From assembly GCF_020921035.1 (NCBI RefSeq), contig NC_063156.1, forward strand, positions 13,218,501 through 13,282,500: a stretch of 64,000 nt of DNA, given 5' to 3'. Each line of letters begins with the position of its first letter. Position 1 is the first letter of the stretch. The DNA comes from Rhodamnia argentea (taxonomy: Eukaryota; Streptophyta; Magnoliopsida; Myrtales; Myrtaceae). The notes beneath the pieces are model-generated. The model was not told the origin of the DNA. It saw only the letters and a list, made by a program, of their open reading frames with translations, and did no database searches. Positions 36,950 to 48,639 of this stretch are shown piece after piece. A program made the position numbers and the translations under genes.

Positions 36950-39520
36950 CCTGTTACTTGGCTGCATTAATGGTTGACAATTTACGCAGCCATTATCTTG
37001 TTAATTGGGATTATCGGTACTTGATCTTTGTGATTTTGGAGTTCTAGTCTGTGCCTGTTTAAACTTCTCAAAAGCAAATGACACATTGAAAATATTATCG
37101 GACTTTTAAGAATTACGAGAAAAATTTATATGTAAATTTACTTGTCAATAGCATATACACATTTTAAAAGTTAAAAAAAGGATTAGTAAAGATCAATGCG
37201 GATCTGACTTTTCTGAGGTGTAATTCTGTGTTAGCTTGTCATGCAAGCTTGTTCCTTGGGATTCCTTACCGAAGTTTCTCCCCATTCTTTCGTTCCTTAT
37301 GGGTTATGGCTATGTACGCCTGTTTCTGTTATTTTCTTTCTGGCATGCCTCAATCCCATCTCTCTCATCTTCATTCGTATCAAAAAGAGAGTTTTGCGAG
37401 GATTGACAGAGATTAAACTTTGGGCCCCCAAAAAAACCTTCCTGAAATTTAGATACAAACGTTGGGCTGATGATTGGACCTACTTTCCCTGTCTAGGCCT
37501 GGCCCATCATCTAATGCCCATGGTTCGGTCCATTGCCAATCCCTGATCTTGTCAAGCAAACTATTCCTCGCGTCGTGGAAATAGCGATTGTAAAAATGCT
37601 CATGTGACTGTTGAACGTGACTCTCCTATAGCAACTTTTTCTATTAACACATCGTTAAAGAAATTTGAAATGCAGAGAAAATTGTTCGATGCTTGATAGG
37701 TAGATACTTATTTAATGGAGGTCATTAGGCAATGTTGAAAGCTTTTTTGTCATTTTGGTAGCTTGCGATTGTGAACTCACATTTTAGTATGCAAAGAAAC
37801 TTATTCAGGTTAATGATTCCCGATGAGATTGGTCTCCTTTACTGGAAGTGAACGGTTCTCGATCCGATCCGGTTCCTCTCAAGAACCGGGAATCGGATTT
37901 GTGGTCCATTGAACCGGTCCGTTCCGATTTCAAGGCGTTCCAATGGATCTGATAAAATATCCAATAATCTAGAAAAAGAATAATAAATGAAACCAAAAGC
38001 CCAATTTCTATACAATCTCATTTCATTTAGCCTCACGATATGGTGATCTGTGAATGATGAAACCGTAATGCGAGTAGAGAAATTATTGGAGCAATAATTG
38101 AATAAAGAGAAGGAACAAGGTAAGGACAAAACAAAATTCAATTTAAAAAAAAAAGAGTTAAAATCGACCAATCCGATATTATGCCCCGGGAATCGAGAAT
38201 CGAATCGCTACCCTCTGGAATCGGGAATTGGACCACCGGTCCTGGCCAATCCCGGTTTAGTTGGTCCAAGTTGCTCATCCCTATCATTTACTAATAATAT
38301 TGAAAATTTCTAATCAGTGGTAGGAGATAGATGTATAAAGACAAACAAACATCTGAATTTACTAAAAAGTACAACATATCGGCATTCTTTAATAATCGTA
38401 TATAAAAGAAATTAGGATGCGTGTGTTGACTAAGTAAATGGAGAAGATAGTTTTGGTGGTCCTGTATGTTTAAAGCTTGTCACATTGTTTTCAGTGGATC
38501 GAGGGCATCGACCATCACATGAAACACTAATCTTGTATGACTGGATATCATTTCCAATTTCTCATTACTTATCAGTACATGGACACAATCGAACTTCTTT
38601 TGAGCATGCTTTCTTATGCATGCGTCGTTAGCATCTTGCGAAGCGCATCATGTCGTGAATTGCGGGTATAAACTGAAAAGACGAAGGCGACATTAATTAA
38701 TTGAATCGTAGATGAGAGTTCCATCTTTTTTTTTCACGAGGAATACAACTGTATTAGGCGTGGGAATTCCGTAAGGTTGACATTGATTAGGTTTGAGCAA
38801 GAAAGAGACATTGATTAGGGTCTGTCGTTTGGACGATATTGTCCTTTGTTGCCGTTTCTTTTCTCCAACAGTCCAAGCCCATCAAGAAGTGAAAATTCCA
38901 AAAAGGCAAAAGCTACATTTGAGGGAGAAATGTATTGAGTCCAATCTCTCGGCAGTGGCTGAGGGAGAAAGTATTAGGCCTCAAGTGTCGCCATCGGCCC
39001 ACTCTATTATCAAATGAAATTTTGCTTTGTAAACATAAATTTTGTGTCGTTATCAAACGTTTTTTTTTATAACTCAAATGTAACCGTGATTCCACTTACC
39101 GATAATGTTTCTTTAGAAAACACATTTTGTAATATTACTTTCCTTCGTGATCTTCTAGAAAACCTTTTGATCTTAGAACATTTACACACACTTCCAAATT
39201 CCGCAACTTGACTACTTATCCGTCACTCATGAACTCCCACTCTTATGAAGAAGAACGACACTTTTTAGGTAAGCGCGGCTTTTCGACCCTAAAGAAAAAA
39301 AAAAAAAAAAGTAAACGCCTCTGCTTTATCGACCTCCCGGAAAAAAAAAAAAAAAGGGTAAAGGCCGCTTTCCAATTTCTATTGTCAAAATAGGCTGCGT
39401 TTTTTCTTCTTCTTTTTCTTGTCTTTTCGTCCCGATGACACTTCCAACGTTGTTGTAGCTTATGCAAGGAATTTCGAATTATCAAAGCAGTCGTTCTTTC
39501 TGGTGGGTTGGTAAATTACC
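36950..39520. repeat. Non-coding segmental repeat, unit 1 (downstream of RPA3)
   Basis: Unit 1 of a family with copies at about 40720-46200, 46505-46790 (partial) and 48640-49620. Shared landmarks in order: CTGCATTAATGGTTGA (36964), GGCCTGGCCCATCATCT (37497), GTGTGTTGACTAAGTAAATG (38421), a block ending ATTAATTGAATCGTAG, CACGAGGAATACAACTGTATTAGG (38736), GATATTGTCCTTTGTTGCC and AATAGGCTGCG (39390). Open frames in it are not conserved between copies. A GAACCGG-rich hAT-like insert at about 37805-38290 is found only in this copy. Confidence 0.6.
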
Positions 39521-39660
39521 TAAGCTCAAGACCAACGAGACCGTCGTCTCCGGGGGTAATGTGTGGGGACTGGGGTAGGGATTAGAGTCCCCACGATTCT
39601 CTTTTGGTCCCACATTTTTAGATTAGATTCTTCAATCCAACTCTTGAATCGACTTTAAAC

Positions 39661-40214
39661 GGAAAAATTACCAAAACAAGTTATAAATCTATTGCACTTG
39701 TGTCAATACGGGGCAAATTTAGTCTTAGACCTTTAAACAATTTTTCCAATTGAGTTTCGATACATAAATCGCTTATGTGGAAGCTGGTCATCCTATGCGG
39801 ACGACTTTTGTAAATTTTTGTCTTGAAAAATTCGAATTTATAATTACCGTATATTATTTTCTTTCATTTTGGCCAACGAGGACCTTTGCGTCCATGTTCG
39901 TGGCTGGCGAGGCCGCGATGGCCTCACCCAGGGCCATTGCGGCCATGCTGACCAAGGGCGAAGGGCGAGGCTTCTGTAGCTGGTGACGGTCCTTGCCCGA
40001 GGGCCCGCAAACTAAAAGGAAAGAAAAATATAAAATATAAAAAATCAATTGAATTACCAAATTTTTTGTGTTAGCGCTACTCGTGCCACATGGCACGACC
40101 GGCGTTCATGTCAACGATTTCTATTGTCAGAATTACTCAATTGGAAAATTGTCAAGAGGTGAACTGAATTAATACAAGTACGATATGTTTATAAATTTTT
40201 TGGATAATATTTGC
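39661..40214. mobile_element. MULE-like MITE (family A, copy 3)
   Basis: The left end GGAAAAATTACCAAAACAAG is followed by TATAAATCTATTGCACTTG. The right end has TACAAGTACGATATGTTTAT followed by GGATAATATTTGCC. The interior carries the GC-rich GGCGAGGCC-type block (39900-40010) and TCGTGCCACATGGCACGACC. It sits between segmental units 1 and 2. Confidence 0.6.
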
Positions 40215-41084
40215 CCAACTTTGTCAGATATTGGACGTTGTGAAGCGTGTACAAGTGCAATTGATGCTGGACGAATTCCTCCGGTAATTTGGGAAATGGG
40301 TTGCTAGTGCAAATCTTTAAATAGGCAGAATAATTACCAGAGATTTCATTAGATTTCTAGATTTATTTCATCAAAGGACAGCTATAAAGACATACTTTTT
40401 TTTTTTTTTTTTCTGAAAAGCTAATTTTGTCATTCCGACGGTCTACTTATTCATGAAAGTCCTGTTCTTAATTCGGCAGAGTAACTGCTATACTTATTTA
40501 ATGTCTAAGATGATTTCGGCATTTTGACTGGACAAATTTTAATTAAATAGGGTTTTGGAACCCTTGTTGTAATGTTATTCTATCCACATATGCCCGAGAT
40601 TCGTTTGAATTTTGCATATGATATCTTCGAACTTTGAATTTTTGCAATGAAAGATCAAGGTCGTTCGCGATTAGAATTTTGAAGCGTAACACAATTATTT
40701 GAAATTGGCCTGGAGTTTTCTGAGCTGCATTAATGGTTGAGGATTTACTTGGTAGCCATCTTGTTAATTTTTTCTTACCTATCCTATCTCTAATTCTCAT
40801 CTTTGTTTTGCTTTTGCTCTGCTTAGGAAAAAGACCTTTTTTTTTTACTGCATTGATGTGTGATCTCGTGTGGGGCACGCCATGTTTCGTTTTTTTTCCT
40901 TTTTGGTATTCCTCAATCCCATCTCCCCACAAACCAAAAAAAAGAAAAGAAAAAAGAAAACCTTCTTGGATTTGAGAAGCAGCTGTTACAGATATGAACA
41001 GTCAGCCCGGGCTTGATGCTTGGGCCTGCTTACCCTGGCTAGGCCTGCCCCATTATCTTATATTTTCCTCGTGCATAAGCAGAT

Positions 41085-41470
41085 AAAATGATATAAAATG
41101 ATTCCTGAACTTTCACACAATATATAATATGGTATTTAAACTTTTAATTTATTCAATGTGTTCACTGAACTTAAGTTCAATAACCAATGTGCTTTTTGAA
41201 CTTTTAATTTGTTCAATGTGATCTCCGAACTTTTGGTATATGTTCAATTTAATCCCTGAATTATATGAAAATGTTCGATGTTGTCCCCGAACTTGAATTC
41301 TTGGATGAACAACATAGAACGTTTTTATAAAGCTCAAGGATTTTATCGTTCAAGGATCGCATTGCATATTGAGCTAAAGTTGAATAATCACATTAAATAA
41401 ATTTTAAAAAGTTCATAGACCACATTGTACATTGGCCCAATTTCGGAGACTATTTGAGTCATTCTCTCAT
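41085..41470. mobile_element. MITE family B, copy 1
   Basis: The left part starts GATAAAATGATATAAAATG and the right end is TTTGAGTCATTCTCTCATAT. In between, the module GAACTTTTAATTTRTTCAATGTG recurs (about 41140, 41198, 41230) and appears inverted in the right half. A better-preserved copy is at 52761-53150. There is no coding content. Confidence 0.5.
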
Positions 41471-41512
41471 ATATAAAGTAGAAAAGAAAATCTCAGTATA
41501 ACATATTTGTTA

Positions 41513-42187
41513 GAATGTACGTGTAAGTTGTGTTGGGGAAGTCCCACATTGAAGAATTAATGTAATGTAGAGTTGTTAATATATCCAAGTTGACTCATAA
41601 CTCATTGGCCTAATCTTTTGAGTGAAGATGGGTCCAATCGAAAATGTTAACGAGCTCGTATTTGGGCTCCCTCTTGGCCATCTCCCCGAGTGGAAGTATT
41701 AGACTTCTATTGCGCGCTCCCAACAAATGGAAAAAACCGATGGTTGATTGATAGGCTTGATGGACCTCCAATCTCTTCCGGTGTCTGGTGAATATCTCCA
41801 TGAAGGAATTTGGTGACCAATGTGATTTTTGGGCCAGTGTGGCGTTGTAGTGTAGTAATGCGGGCCCGTTGGGCGTTGATGGAAATTCAAGTTGAGATAT
41901 ATTGGTATAGAATGATACTTGGATTAATTGGGAGCAAACCTAATCTTGAAGCTCACATGTGAGAGAGAGATTGCATTATGTGAGTTGTGTTAGAGAAGTT
42001 CCACATTGAAGAATTAATAGGGTGTTGAGCGGTTAATATATCCAAGTTGGCTCATAACTCATTGGCTTAAGCTTTTGAATGAATGTAGATCCAATCGAAT
42101 ATGTTAACGTGCTTGTCCTTGGGCTTCCTCTTGGTTATCTCCCCGGATGAAAGTATTGAACTTCTGCTACGTGCTCCCAACAATATT
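41513..42187. mobile_element. TRIM-like miniature LTR retrotransposon, 665 bp, TSD ATATT
   Basis: Two direct terminal repeats, 41518-41725 and about 41958-42182, share AAGT(C/T)CCACATTGAAGAATT, AATATATCCAAGTTG(A/G)CTCA and the end GCTCCCAACA. They begin TG and end CA. The element is flanked by a perfect 5-bp duplication ATATT (41513-41517, 42183-42187), as expected for LTR integration. The internal part is only about 230 bp and encodes nothing. I see no clear tRNA primer site. Small size plus LTRs plus a 5-bp duplication fits a terminal-repeat retrotransposon in miniature. Confidence 0.75.
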
Positions 42188-42306
42188 AACATGCTTTATT
42201 CATGGTGTACGAACAATACTAGAATGCATGTGTTGACTAGTAAATGATAGCTTTGGCAGTCCTATTTATTTGAAAATTCATCATAATGGATTAACGGAAT
42301 CAAGGG

Positions 42307-45246
42307 CATCGATTTAGACATGGCCACGGGCCGTGAACCGGCGGTTCCGGTTCGTGACCATGATTGAACCGGAACTAGCCCTTGAAAGAGCGGTCCCGGT
42401 TCAAGTTTGGAACCGCCGATTCTGGGCCGATTCAAGGGCCAGTTCCGGTTCCGAATTTAAAATTTAATTTTAAATAATAAATTATGAAATAAAAATAAAT
42501 AAATTATCAATTATAAATTATAATCAAATTGTATATTGTAATCAAATTTGGGAGAAAAAAAAAAGGAGAGGGAAGGAGCTTGAACTTAATGAATTATTAT
42601 TAAGCGCCTACATATCTTCTTGGGGATAGAAGAATCAAAACCCATGTAGTTTTTTTACCTTTAATAACCCCAACTTACCTCATCGTCAATTGTCGCTACT
42701 CGTTGTGGTACCCGTGACAATGATATATCTACTATCATCATTGAAGAATTCATCATTTCGATCCAGTTCTTGTTATTGAAATTTAACCTTTGTCCAATCA
42801 TGGACACAAGCTTGAGCCTCCACAACATCCAGATTTAATCTTGAATGGCGATCGTCCAAAATTAATCCCTCAGCATTAAATGCTTGTTCAACAGCAACTG
42901 TTAAAGAAGGGGATACTAACATCTATCTTGCGATGAGAGCGAAGAATGAGAATTGGGTTGAATGAGTCTTCCATCACTCCAGAAAATTGAAATCTGTGCT
43001 GTGTTCGAAATTGCGAAACTCAAAAGGAATGGTTAAATAGTTTTCTAATTCGAAAATATTACATGTTGCTCCCTTTTATCTTTTTTGTCTACTAATGAGC
43101 AGATTGTACCATCTACTAAGTCTACCACTCTCCTCCCTTCGTGAGGCACTAGGTTGAGAAGATCTATTATCACCTAAACCATATGTACTACAAAATTCAT
43201 TATATAATGCTACTATAACGTCTTTAACCTCTACTTGTATAGTTGTAATATCTACTATTTCATTCAAATGTAAACAATCATAATAATAATCCTTCAGATA
43301 ATCATACAAACCATCTAATTTAGCACGTGGATAAAAAAAAATAGCAACCAAATAAATAAGAGGAATGCGGGCATAATAATGCATCCATTTTGCTTTCATT
43401 GCTATAATAGTCGAAGTTAATTGAGCATCTTTTTCATATTCACAAAAAACACCAACAATATTAACACACTCTATTAAAAATAAATGCGTAATATGATAAT
43501 AAACACAAGATAAAGTATAAGTTGCATCATTAAAAACTTTCAAAAAATCTATTTTTTTTTTTTGCAAACAACCCAATCTTACGGGAGTGAACTAATTTCG
43601 GAAACATTATTCGAAATAAACATACATAATAAATCTTTATAAGCAAAAGATTGATGAATCAACTCATAAGTAGAATTCCAACGAGTCGGAACATCTTTTG
43701 GAAATCTTTTTGGTTTTTGTCCATGTGATTTACAAAATCTGTCGAATTCTTTTATAACTTGGGGACGACTCCATAAAAATTTAATTGCTTTCTTTATTGG
43801 TATGAGAAAAATGTCAAAAGTTCGTAAACCATCTTGTACACACAAATTTAAAACATGGCAGTAAAAAAATTGTCCACCAAAAGAAGGTTTACAATTTTTT
43901 TCTAAATCGAGAATTGAAGTCGTATTTGACGTAGCATTATCAAAACCAACTGAAAAAATTTATTAATCAAATTATATTTTTCTAAAACTTGTCAAATTAT
44001 TTAATAAATATTATTGTCCGTATACCTTTCATCAAACACTCGAAATACAAGTACTCTTTTTTGAATGTTCTAATCGTCACATATCCAATGACATGTGATA
44101 CCCATATAAAAATGAATTTGCCAAGGATCACTCCAAATGTCGTTACCTATACGTACACGTCCATTGAAATCCATAAAAAAAGTTTTGTAAAGCCTTTTTT
44201 TTATTGTTTGTAAACCCTAAAAAGTTCACGTTTAAGAGTAGTTCTCGGAACAAGTTTGCTTGCGGGGGTACATGCAGTGTTGATCAAAAAATTCAAATCA
44301 AAATTTTCACCGGTGGTAAAAGGTAAATGTTCAATGGCAACATATTGAGCTAATGTTTCTTTATAAAGTTCATCACTGTAACGAAATAAAGGAAAAATGT
44401 TAGGATTGGCGTACCCGAAAATTTGTTGTTGCTTGATGTCGATCCCCGCTTGCGTTGCATGCTTTTACGTCAGATGCCGACGGTATGTTTCATAGCCTTC
44501 TCCTTTATTAAAATTGTATGATTTCGTACAATATTTACAATTTATCTTGTATTTGTCTTTGCTTACATGTACCTTGTCGAAATGTTGCCATAAATTGGAT
44601 GTACTCTCCCGGGCCTTCCGTTCCGACTCCTTTACTGTCAATGTTTCTTTAACGCCGGTAGGATGATGAAGACTTTTTTGCGTTGGGACGTGCTCGATAT
44701 TGGGAACATAGTTGATATTATCATTATCGTCTACCCAACATGTAAACTCACAAAGATCATATTGATCATGAGGTTGAGGATAATCGGATTCTCCCATCCC
44801 CATCGATATCGGGCTCTTTCCCTTGTCACCAGCTCCACTTTTACTTGCCATTTTTATTAGAGAATTGAGCGGAAAGCCGATTCAGTAAGTTGATAGAATT
44901 GAGCCGGGATTGAGAGAATTTGAGATAATTGAGAATTGAGAGAATTTGTGAGAATTTGTGAGAAAAAAATGAAATAGGTTGAATGATATTTATAAAAAAT
45001 TTAAAAATGAAAAAAAAGGGAGGGGGATATAAGCAACGGCCACAAGGGGAAATAGCCATTGGCTCTTCCCCCCCTCCCCTTTTTTTTGGGTGGCTCGGAA
45101 CCGCCGATTTCGGGCCGGTTCCGAATTTTTTTAAATCGTAACCGACTCGTGAGGGCCCGGGCCAGTCTCTATCAACGGGCCGGTTCCGGTTATTTCACGG
45201 GCTAGTTCCAGGCCTAAATCGGCCTGTGGCCATGTCTACATCGATT
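42307..45246 (-). mobile_element. hAT DNA transposon, 2924 bp, with 8-bp TSD CATCGATT
   Basis: The element spans 42315-45238. Its inverted ends are TAGACATGGCCACGGGCCG on the left and TAGACATGGCCACAGGCCG on the right (reverse complemented), with one mismatch in 19. A perfect 8-bp duplication CATCGATT flanks it (42307-42314, 45239-45246), the hallmark length for hAT. Both subtermini are packed with GAACCG and CGGTTC motifs, typical transposase-binding arrays. It carries a decayed transposase gene on the - strand. It interrupts unit 2 of the local segmental duplication. Confidence 0.88.
42690..44851 (-). pseudogene. hAT transposase with BED zinc finger, disrupted
   Basis: The reading begins at ATG 44851. 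The N-terminal section has the BED finger with CKYC and RRH (about residues 107-127). An in-frame TAA at 44467-44465 falls between the two zinc-ligand histidines, where relatives have a Leu codon, so a single T to A change could explain it. The frame then stays open to another TAA near 44200. Further frames carry the RNase H-like core pieces (FPKDVPTRWNSTYELIHQSF at about 43700, and the YARIPLIYLVAI region at about 43350). The C-terminal hAT dimerisation block (VEQAFNAEG at about 42870) follows near the left end. Stops and frameshifts between sections make it non-functional. RICESLEEPER/DAYSLEEPER-type hAT proteins are the closest relatives I recognise. Confidence 0.85.
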
Positions 45247-46204
45247 ATCGCAATACACCTAGGTTTCATTCGCATTATATTACTATGACATAATCGCAAT
45301 TAACACTTATTTCGGACATGCTTTTGCCACATGCATTGTTAGCATTGTGTAAAGTGCGTCATGTCATGAATAGCCAGCCCTACGGCTCACTTAGTAAAGG
45401 CTAAAAAGAAAAAAAAGCCGAAATCAATTAGTCGAATTTTATATTAGGGGTCGCTTGCAATCAAACCCATGTACTATGTTGTTGTCCAAGATTGATCACA
45501 TGCAGAACAAAAAGTTCATCTAATCCATCTTTTCACGAGCAGGCGTGGGGCTGCAATAATGTTTAGCATTGATTAGCTCATCAGCAGAGCAAAGAGACGT
45601 GGATTAGGTCGGTCCTTTGCGCGATATTGTCCTTAGTTGCCAAATCATTTCCTCAACAGTCGATACCCATTAAAAGGTGATATAATAAGACAAGGGCCAA
45701 AAAGCTACATTTAAGAAGAAAAAATAGTTTGACCCAGAAACAAAAAAGAAGAAGAAAACAATAATTTAAAAAAAGAAGTGGGGTTCAATCTCTTTTTGAA
45801 AAATATTCTATAAAACTTATCCTTTTCTTTATGATCTTCTAGAAACCCTTTAATATTAGAGAGATTACATATGCTCCTGATTCCAATATGATCCATTCAA
45901 GACTAACTTATTCTTCCCTCATGAACTTTCACTTACGTGGAGAGGCATGATGCTTTCAAGTTAACCCCACTTTATAAGTTCTATTGTCAAAATAGGCTGC
46001 GCTTAATCTATTTTGAGGTAACTTCTAACATGGTTCTAGCTTCTTCAAGAGATTAGGGTTATTAAAGTCGTTGGTCCTAGTAGGAGAACATTAAAGAATA
46101 ATCATGAATAGAGTCGAACAAAGAAAATTTTGGCTGATTGAACACTTAGATATTTGTCCAAAGGTATGGTCATTCAACGAAACCGTGGTCCGGGGTTTCA
46201 GTTA

Positions 46205-46815
46205 TGTGTAAGGAGGAGTTAGGGTCTGTTTGATAACACTCTTGAATCTTTGATTTTTTTTTTCCGAGAATAAAAAAAGAACATAAATCTGTTTGGTAGC
46301 CAGTTACTATTTATTTTCTCGGGAACAAAAATTATTTTCAGAAATAGATTTGGAACAGAAACAAGAAACAAAAAGATAAACTTATTTATTCCCGAGAACA
46401 AAAAGAGAAACAATGTCATTTTAGAAAAAAACAAGCTCAATGTAACTTAATAATCTTCTTTACAACCACGAGTCCACCGTCCCCGCGGGTTCTCGGTTGT
46501 CGTCGCTGCGTTTAATCTATTTTGAGGTAACTTCTAACATGGTTCTAGCTTCTTCAAGAGATTAGGTTTATTAAAGTCGTTGATTCTAGTAGGAGAACAT
46601 GAGAGAATAATCATGAAGCGAGTCGAATAAAGAAAATTTAAGCCGATTGAACACTTAGATATTTGTGCAAAGGTATGGTCATTGCGAAAACCAACGAAAC
46701 CGTGGTCCGAGGGTTCGGTTATGTGAAAGGAGGGATTAGGGTCTGTTTGATAACACTCCCGATTCTCCAATTTCTTTGTTTTTCCGAGGGTTCGGTTATG
46801 TGTAAGGAGGGATTA
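46205..46815. repeat. 509-bp tandem duplication including the left end of a family E MITE
   Basis: Sequence 45996-46504 (from GCTGCGCTTAATCTATTTTG) repeats from 46505 (GCTGCGTTTAATCTATTTTG). Each copy ends with TTA followed by GGGTCTGTTTGATAACACTC, the left terminus of a family E element (46222 and 46739). These two MITE copies are truncated. A further short repeat of about 77 bp (CGAGGGTTCGGTTATGTG at about 46708 and 46785) precedes the complete family E element. Confidence 0.65.
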
Positions 46816-47425
46816 TGGTTTGTTTGATAACACTCCTAATTCTCTGATTTCTTTGTTTTTTTGTTTTCGGAAATAAAAAAAAGAACTTAAATCTATTTGG
46901 TAAGGCAAGTTATTTCTGTTCCCGAGAATAAAAATTGTCCTAAAAATAGATTTGGAATAGAAACAAGAAGAAAAAAAACAAACTTATTTTTTCTCGAGAA
47001 CAAAAAGAGAAACAATGTCATTTTAGAAAAACAAGTTCAATGTAACTTAATAATTGTTTTTGCAACCATAAGTCCATCGCCCCCGCCAATCCCTGGTTGT
47101 TGTCGTCGTCATCGATCTCCGGCCGTCATTGCTAGTTGCCTTCACCGATTGGCGTTGGTCTCCGGTTGTCGCCACTGCAGCTCATCGTTCCTTGCCGCTT
47201 CCATTAATATTTTTATAATTAAAAAAATTGCAAATATAAGTTATTAGGGCCGTACCAAACACATTTATGTTCTTTTTCTATTTCGGGAATATAAATTTTA
47301 TGCAATTACCAAACGAGTTCTTTTGCTCATAAATTGTTCCTCGGAACAAAATTTAAAAAAATCATTTCTGCTCAGAAATTGCTCCCAGCCTCCCAGGAAC
47401 AGAAACATTGGCAAACAGGCCCTTA
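46813..47425. mobile_element. Harbinger-like MITE (family E, copy 4), 607 bp, TTA flanks
   Basis: The element at 46816-47422 is flanked by TTA (46813-46815, 47423-47425). Its ends are TGGTTTGTTTGATAACAC and, reverse complemented, GGGCCTGTTTGCCAATGTTTC. The interior has AAATAGATTTGGAATAGAAAC-type sequence and a GC-rich centre (47075-47200). The GGGCCTGTTTG terminus closely resembles that of Tourist-like elements of other plants. No coding sequence. Confidence 0.65.
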
Positions 47426-47849
47426 GCGTCCCTATAACACATTTTGGGTGCCATTTTCAATTAAATCTCTTGAATGGAACTATCAATATTTCTTAATATG
47501 TTTGATTCAACTTTATTGATTATTCCGGAGAGGGGCTCTCATAAATTCCTTCATCGTTTTGCTCCCCGACATGATTCCGTGTGCTATGTGGGCATTATAT
47601 ATACAAATTATGCAAATGTCGTGCAAGCTAGACCTGTCAAACAGGTTACTCGGATTAGATCATAAATGATCCAACCCAAACCGACTCATGAATCCGTTTA
47701 TGACTCATTTATTCCAATGCAAATTTCTTTAACAAATACCCGACCCATACCCAATCCAAGTTATACTGATAAAATACTTTATATTTAACATAATTTAGGA
47801 AACTCAATGTGGACATTTTTATAGCATTAACATTCTTTTTTGTTCTACG
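47426..47849. other. Intergenic, with a dispersed-repeat end at about 47630-47770
   Basis: From 47628 the sequence reads AGACCTGTCAAACAGGTTACTC and continues with GATCCAACCCAAACCGACTC, like the terminus of another dispersed repeat. A related start (GAGCCGTCAAATGGATGTGTC) occurs at the window end (63941). No gene is seen. Confidence 0.35.
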
Positions 47850-48190
47850 ATGTCCGGTGAGGGCCAGCCGACCACCGCCCCAGGCAATTCAAAGAAGCGC
47901 CAACAATCAGCGCATTCCAAGAAACCAAATCTGGCTGAGGAATTAAATCAATCAGCTTGTCTGCAACCTCCGAAACACCAGTTTTTTTTTTTTTCCTTAG
48001 AAATCCAACAACGCAGTAGTACCGCGCCATTGGCCAAGAGCGGAACAAGCCTTGAGCACAGAAGGAAGAGTGATGTTTGTCCAACGGGCAACCGAAACTT
48101 CGACATTTGCCATGAACCCACATTACTTGCTCTTGCTCATACAACCCAGGATCGCAGAGACCCCCGGACCATCGAATTCTGCAACGACAG
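47850..48190 (-). pseudogene. Pentatricopeptide-repeat (PPR) protein gene fragment
   Basis: On the - strand, one frame near 48075-48030 reads NITLPSVLKACSALG. A second, after an A-rich tract (47984-47992), reads VADKLIDLIPQPDLVSWNAL. Both are signature phrases of plant PLS-class PPR proteins that act in organellar RNA processing. The pieces lie in different frames and the fragment covers only one or two repeats, so it is a decayed copy. No intron, start or further repeats were found on either side. Confidence 0.6.
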
Positions 48191-48419
48191 ACTCCCCGAT
48201 CAGGAGGTGTTTTTTGTATTACTATTTTAACGTTTTATTGAACTTTTTTTTTTTATAGTTTTTTTCTTTTTTTCGTTAATATTTTTTATTCTCTGCACTT
48301 AGGGCCGAGACGAGGGTGCGCGGCCCCTCACCCAGATCTGGAGAGGGCTGCGACACCCTCGCCAGCCTTGAGTACATAAAATAAAAAGTAAATAAAAAAT
48401 AATAAAATATTAAATATCA

Positions 48420-48634
48420 ATAATAAAAAAAATCTACATCAGCGTCAATCATATCACTTAGAATAGTTGGCGTCCACCTCAGTAATTTCCATTCAAAATT
48501 TGCCGGATAGACTGAATTTGCACAAATACAAAATATTTTCGATTGAATTGACTAAAAGAAAAAAAAAAAGATTTAGAACTGAATTGATATAATTGCAATA
48601 GGTATAAGAATTTTTTGGTAATTTTCTCTAAACC
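48420..48634. repeat. Family A MITE fragment (right half)
   Basis: Right-half family A motifs are present: ACATCAGCGTCAATC, TTGCCGGATAGACTGAATTTG, and GATATAATTGCAATAGGTAT followed by GAATTTTTTGGTAATTTTC. The left inverted end is not identifiable in the T-rich sequence upstream. A short GC-rich GGCGAGGGTG-like block at 48300-48365 matches the family interior. Confidence 0.5.
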
Positions 48635-48639
48635 AAATG

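Larger units (their letters stand above)
40720..46204. repeat. Non-coding segmental repeat, unit 2 (with nested insertions)
   Basis: Landmarks match unit 1: CTGCATTAATGGTTGAGG (40728), GGCCTGCTTACCCTGGCTAGG (41026), CATGTGTTGACTAGTAAATG (42228), CGCATTATATTACTATG and ATTGTTAGCATTGTG (about 45340), TCTTTTCACGAGCAGGCGTG (45531), GATATTGTCCTTAGTTGCC and AATAGGCTGCGC (45991). Between these landmarks are a family B MITE (41085-41470), a TRIM element (41518-42182) and the hAT element (42315-45238). The copy is therefore about twice its original length. Confidence 0.6.

Noticed and set aside
43076..44851. A functional domesticated hAT transposase gene
   Set aside because: In-frame stops at 44465 and near 44200, and frameshifts between conserved blocks, show decay. 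The element keeps its ends and target duplication, which also argues against domestication.
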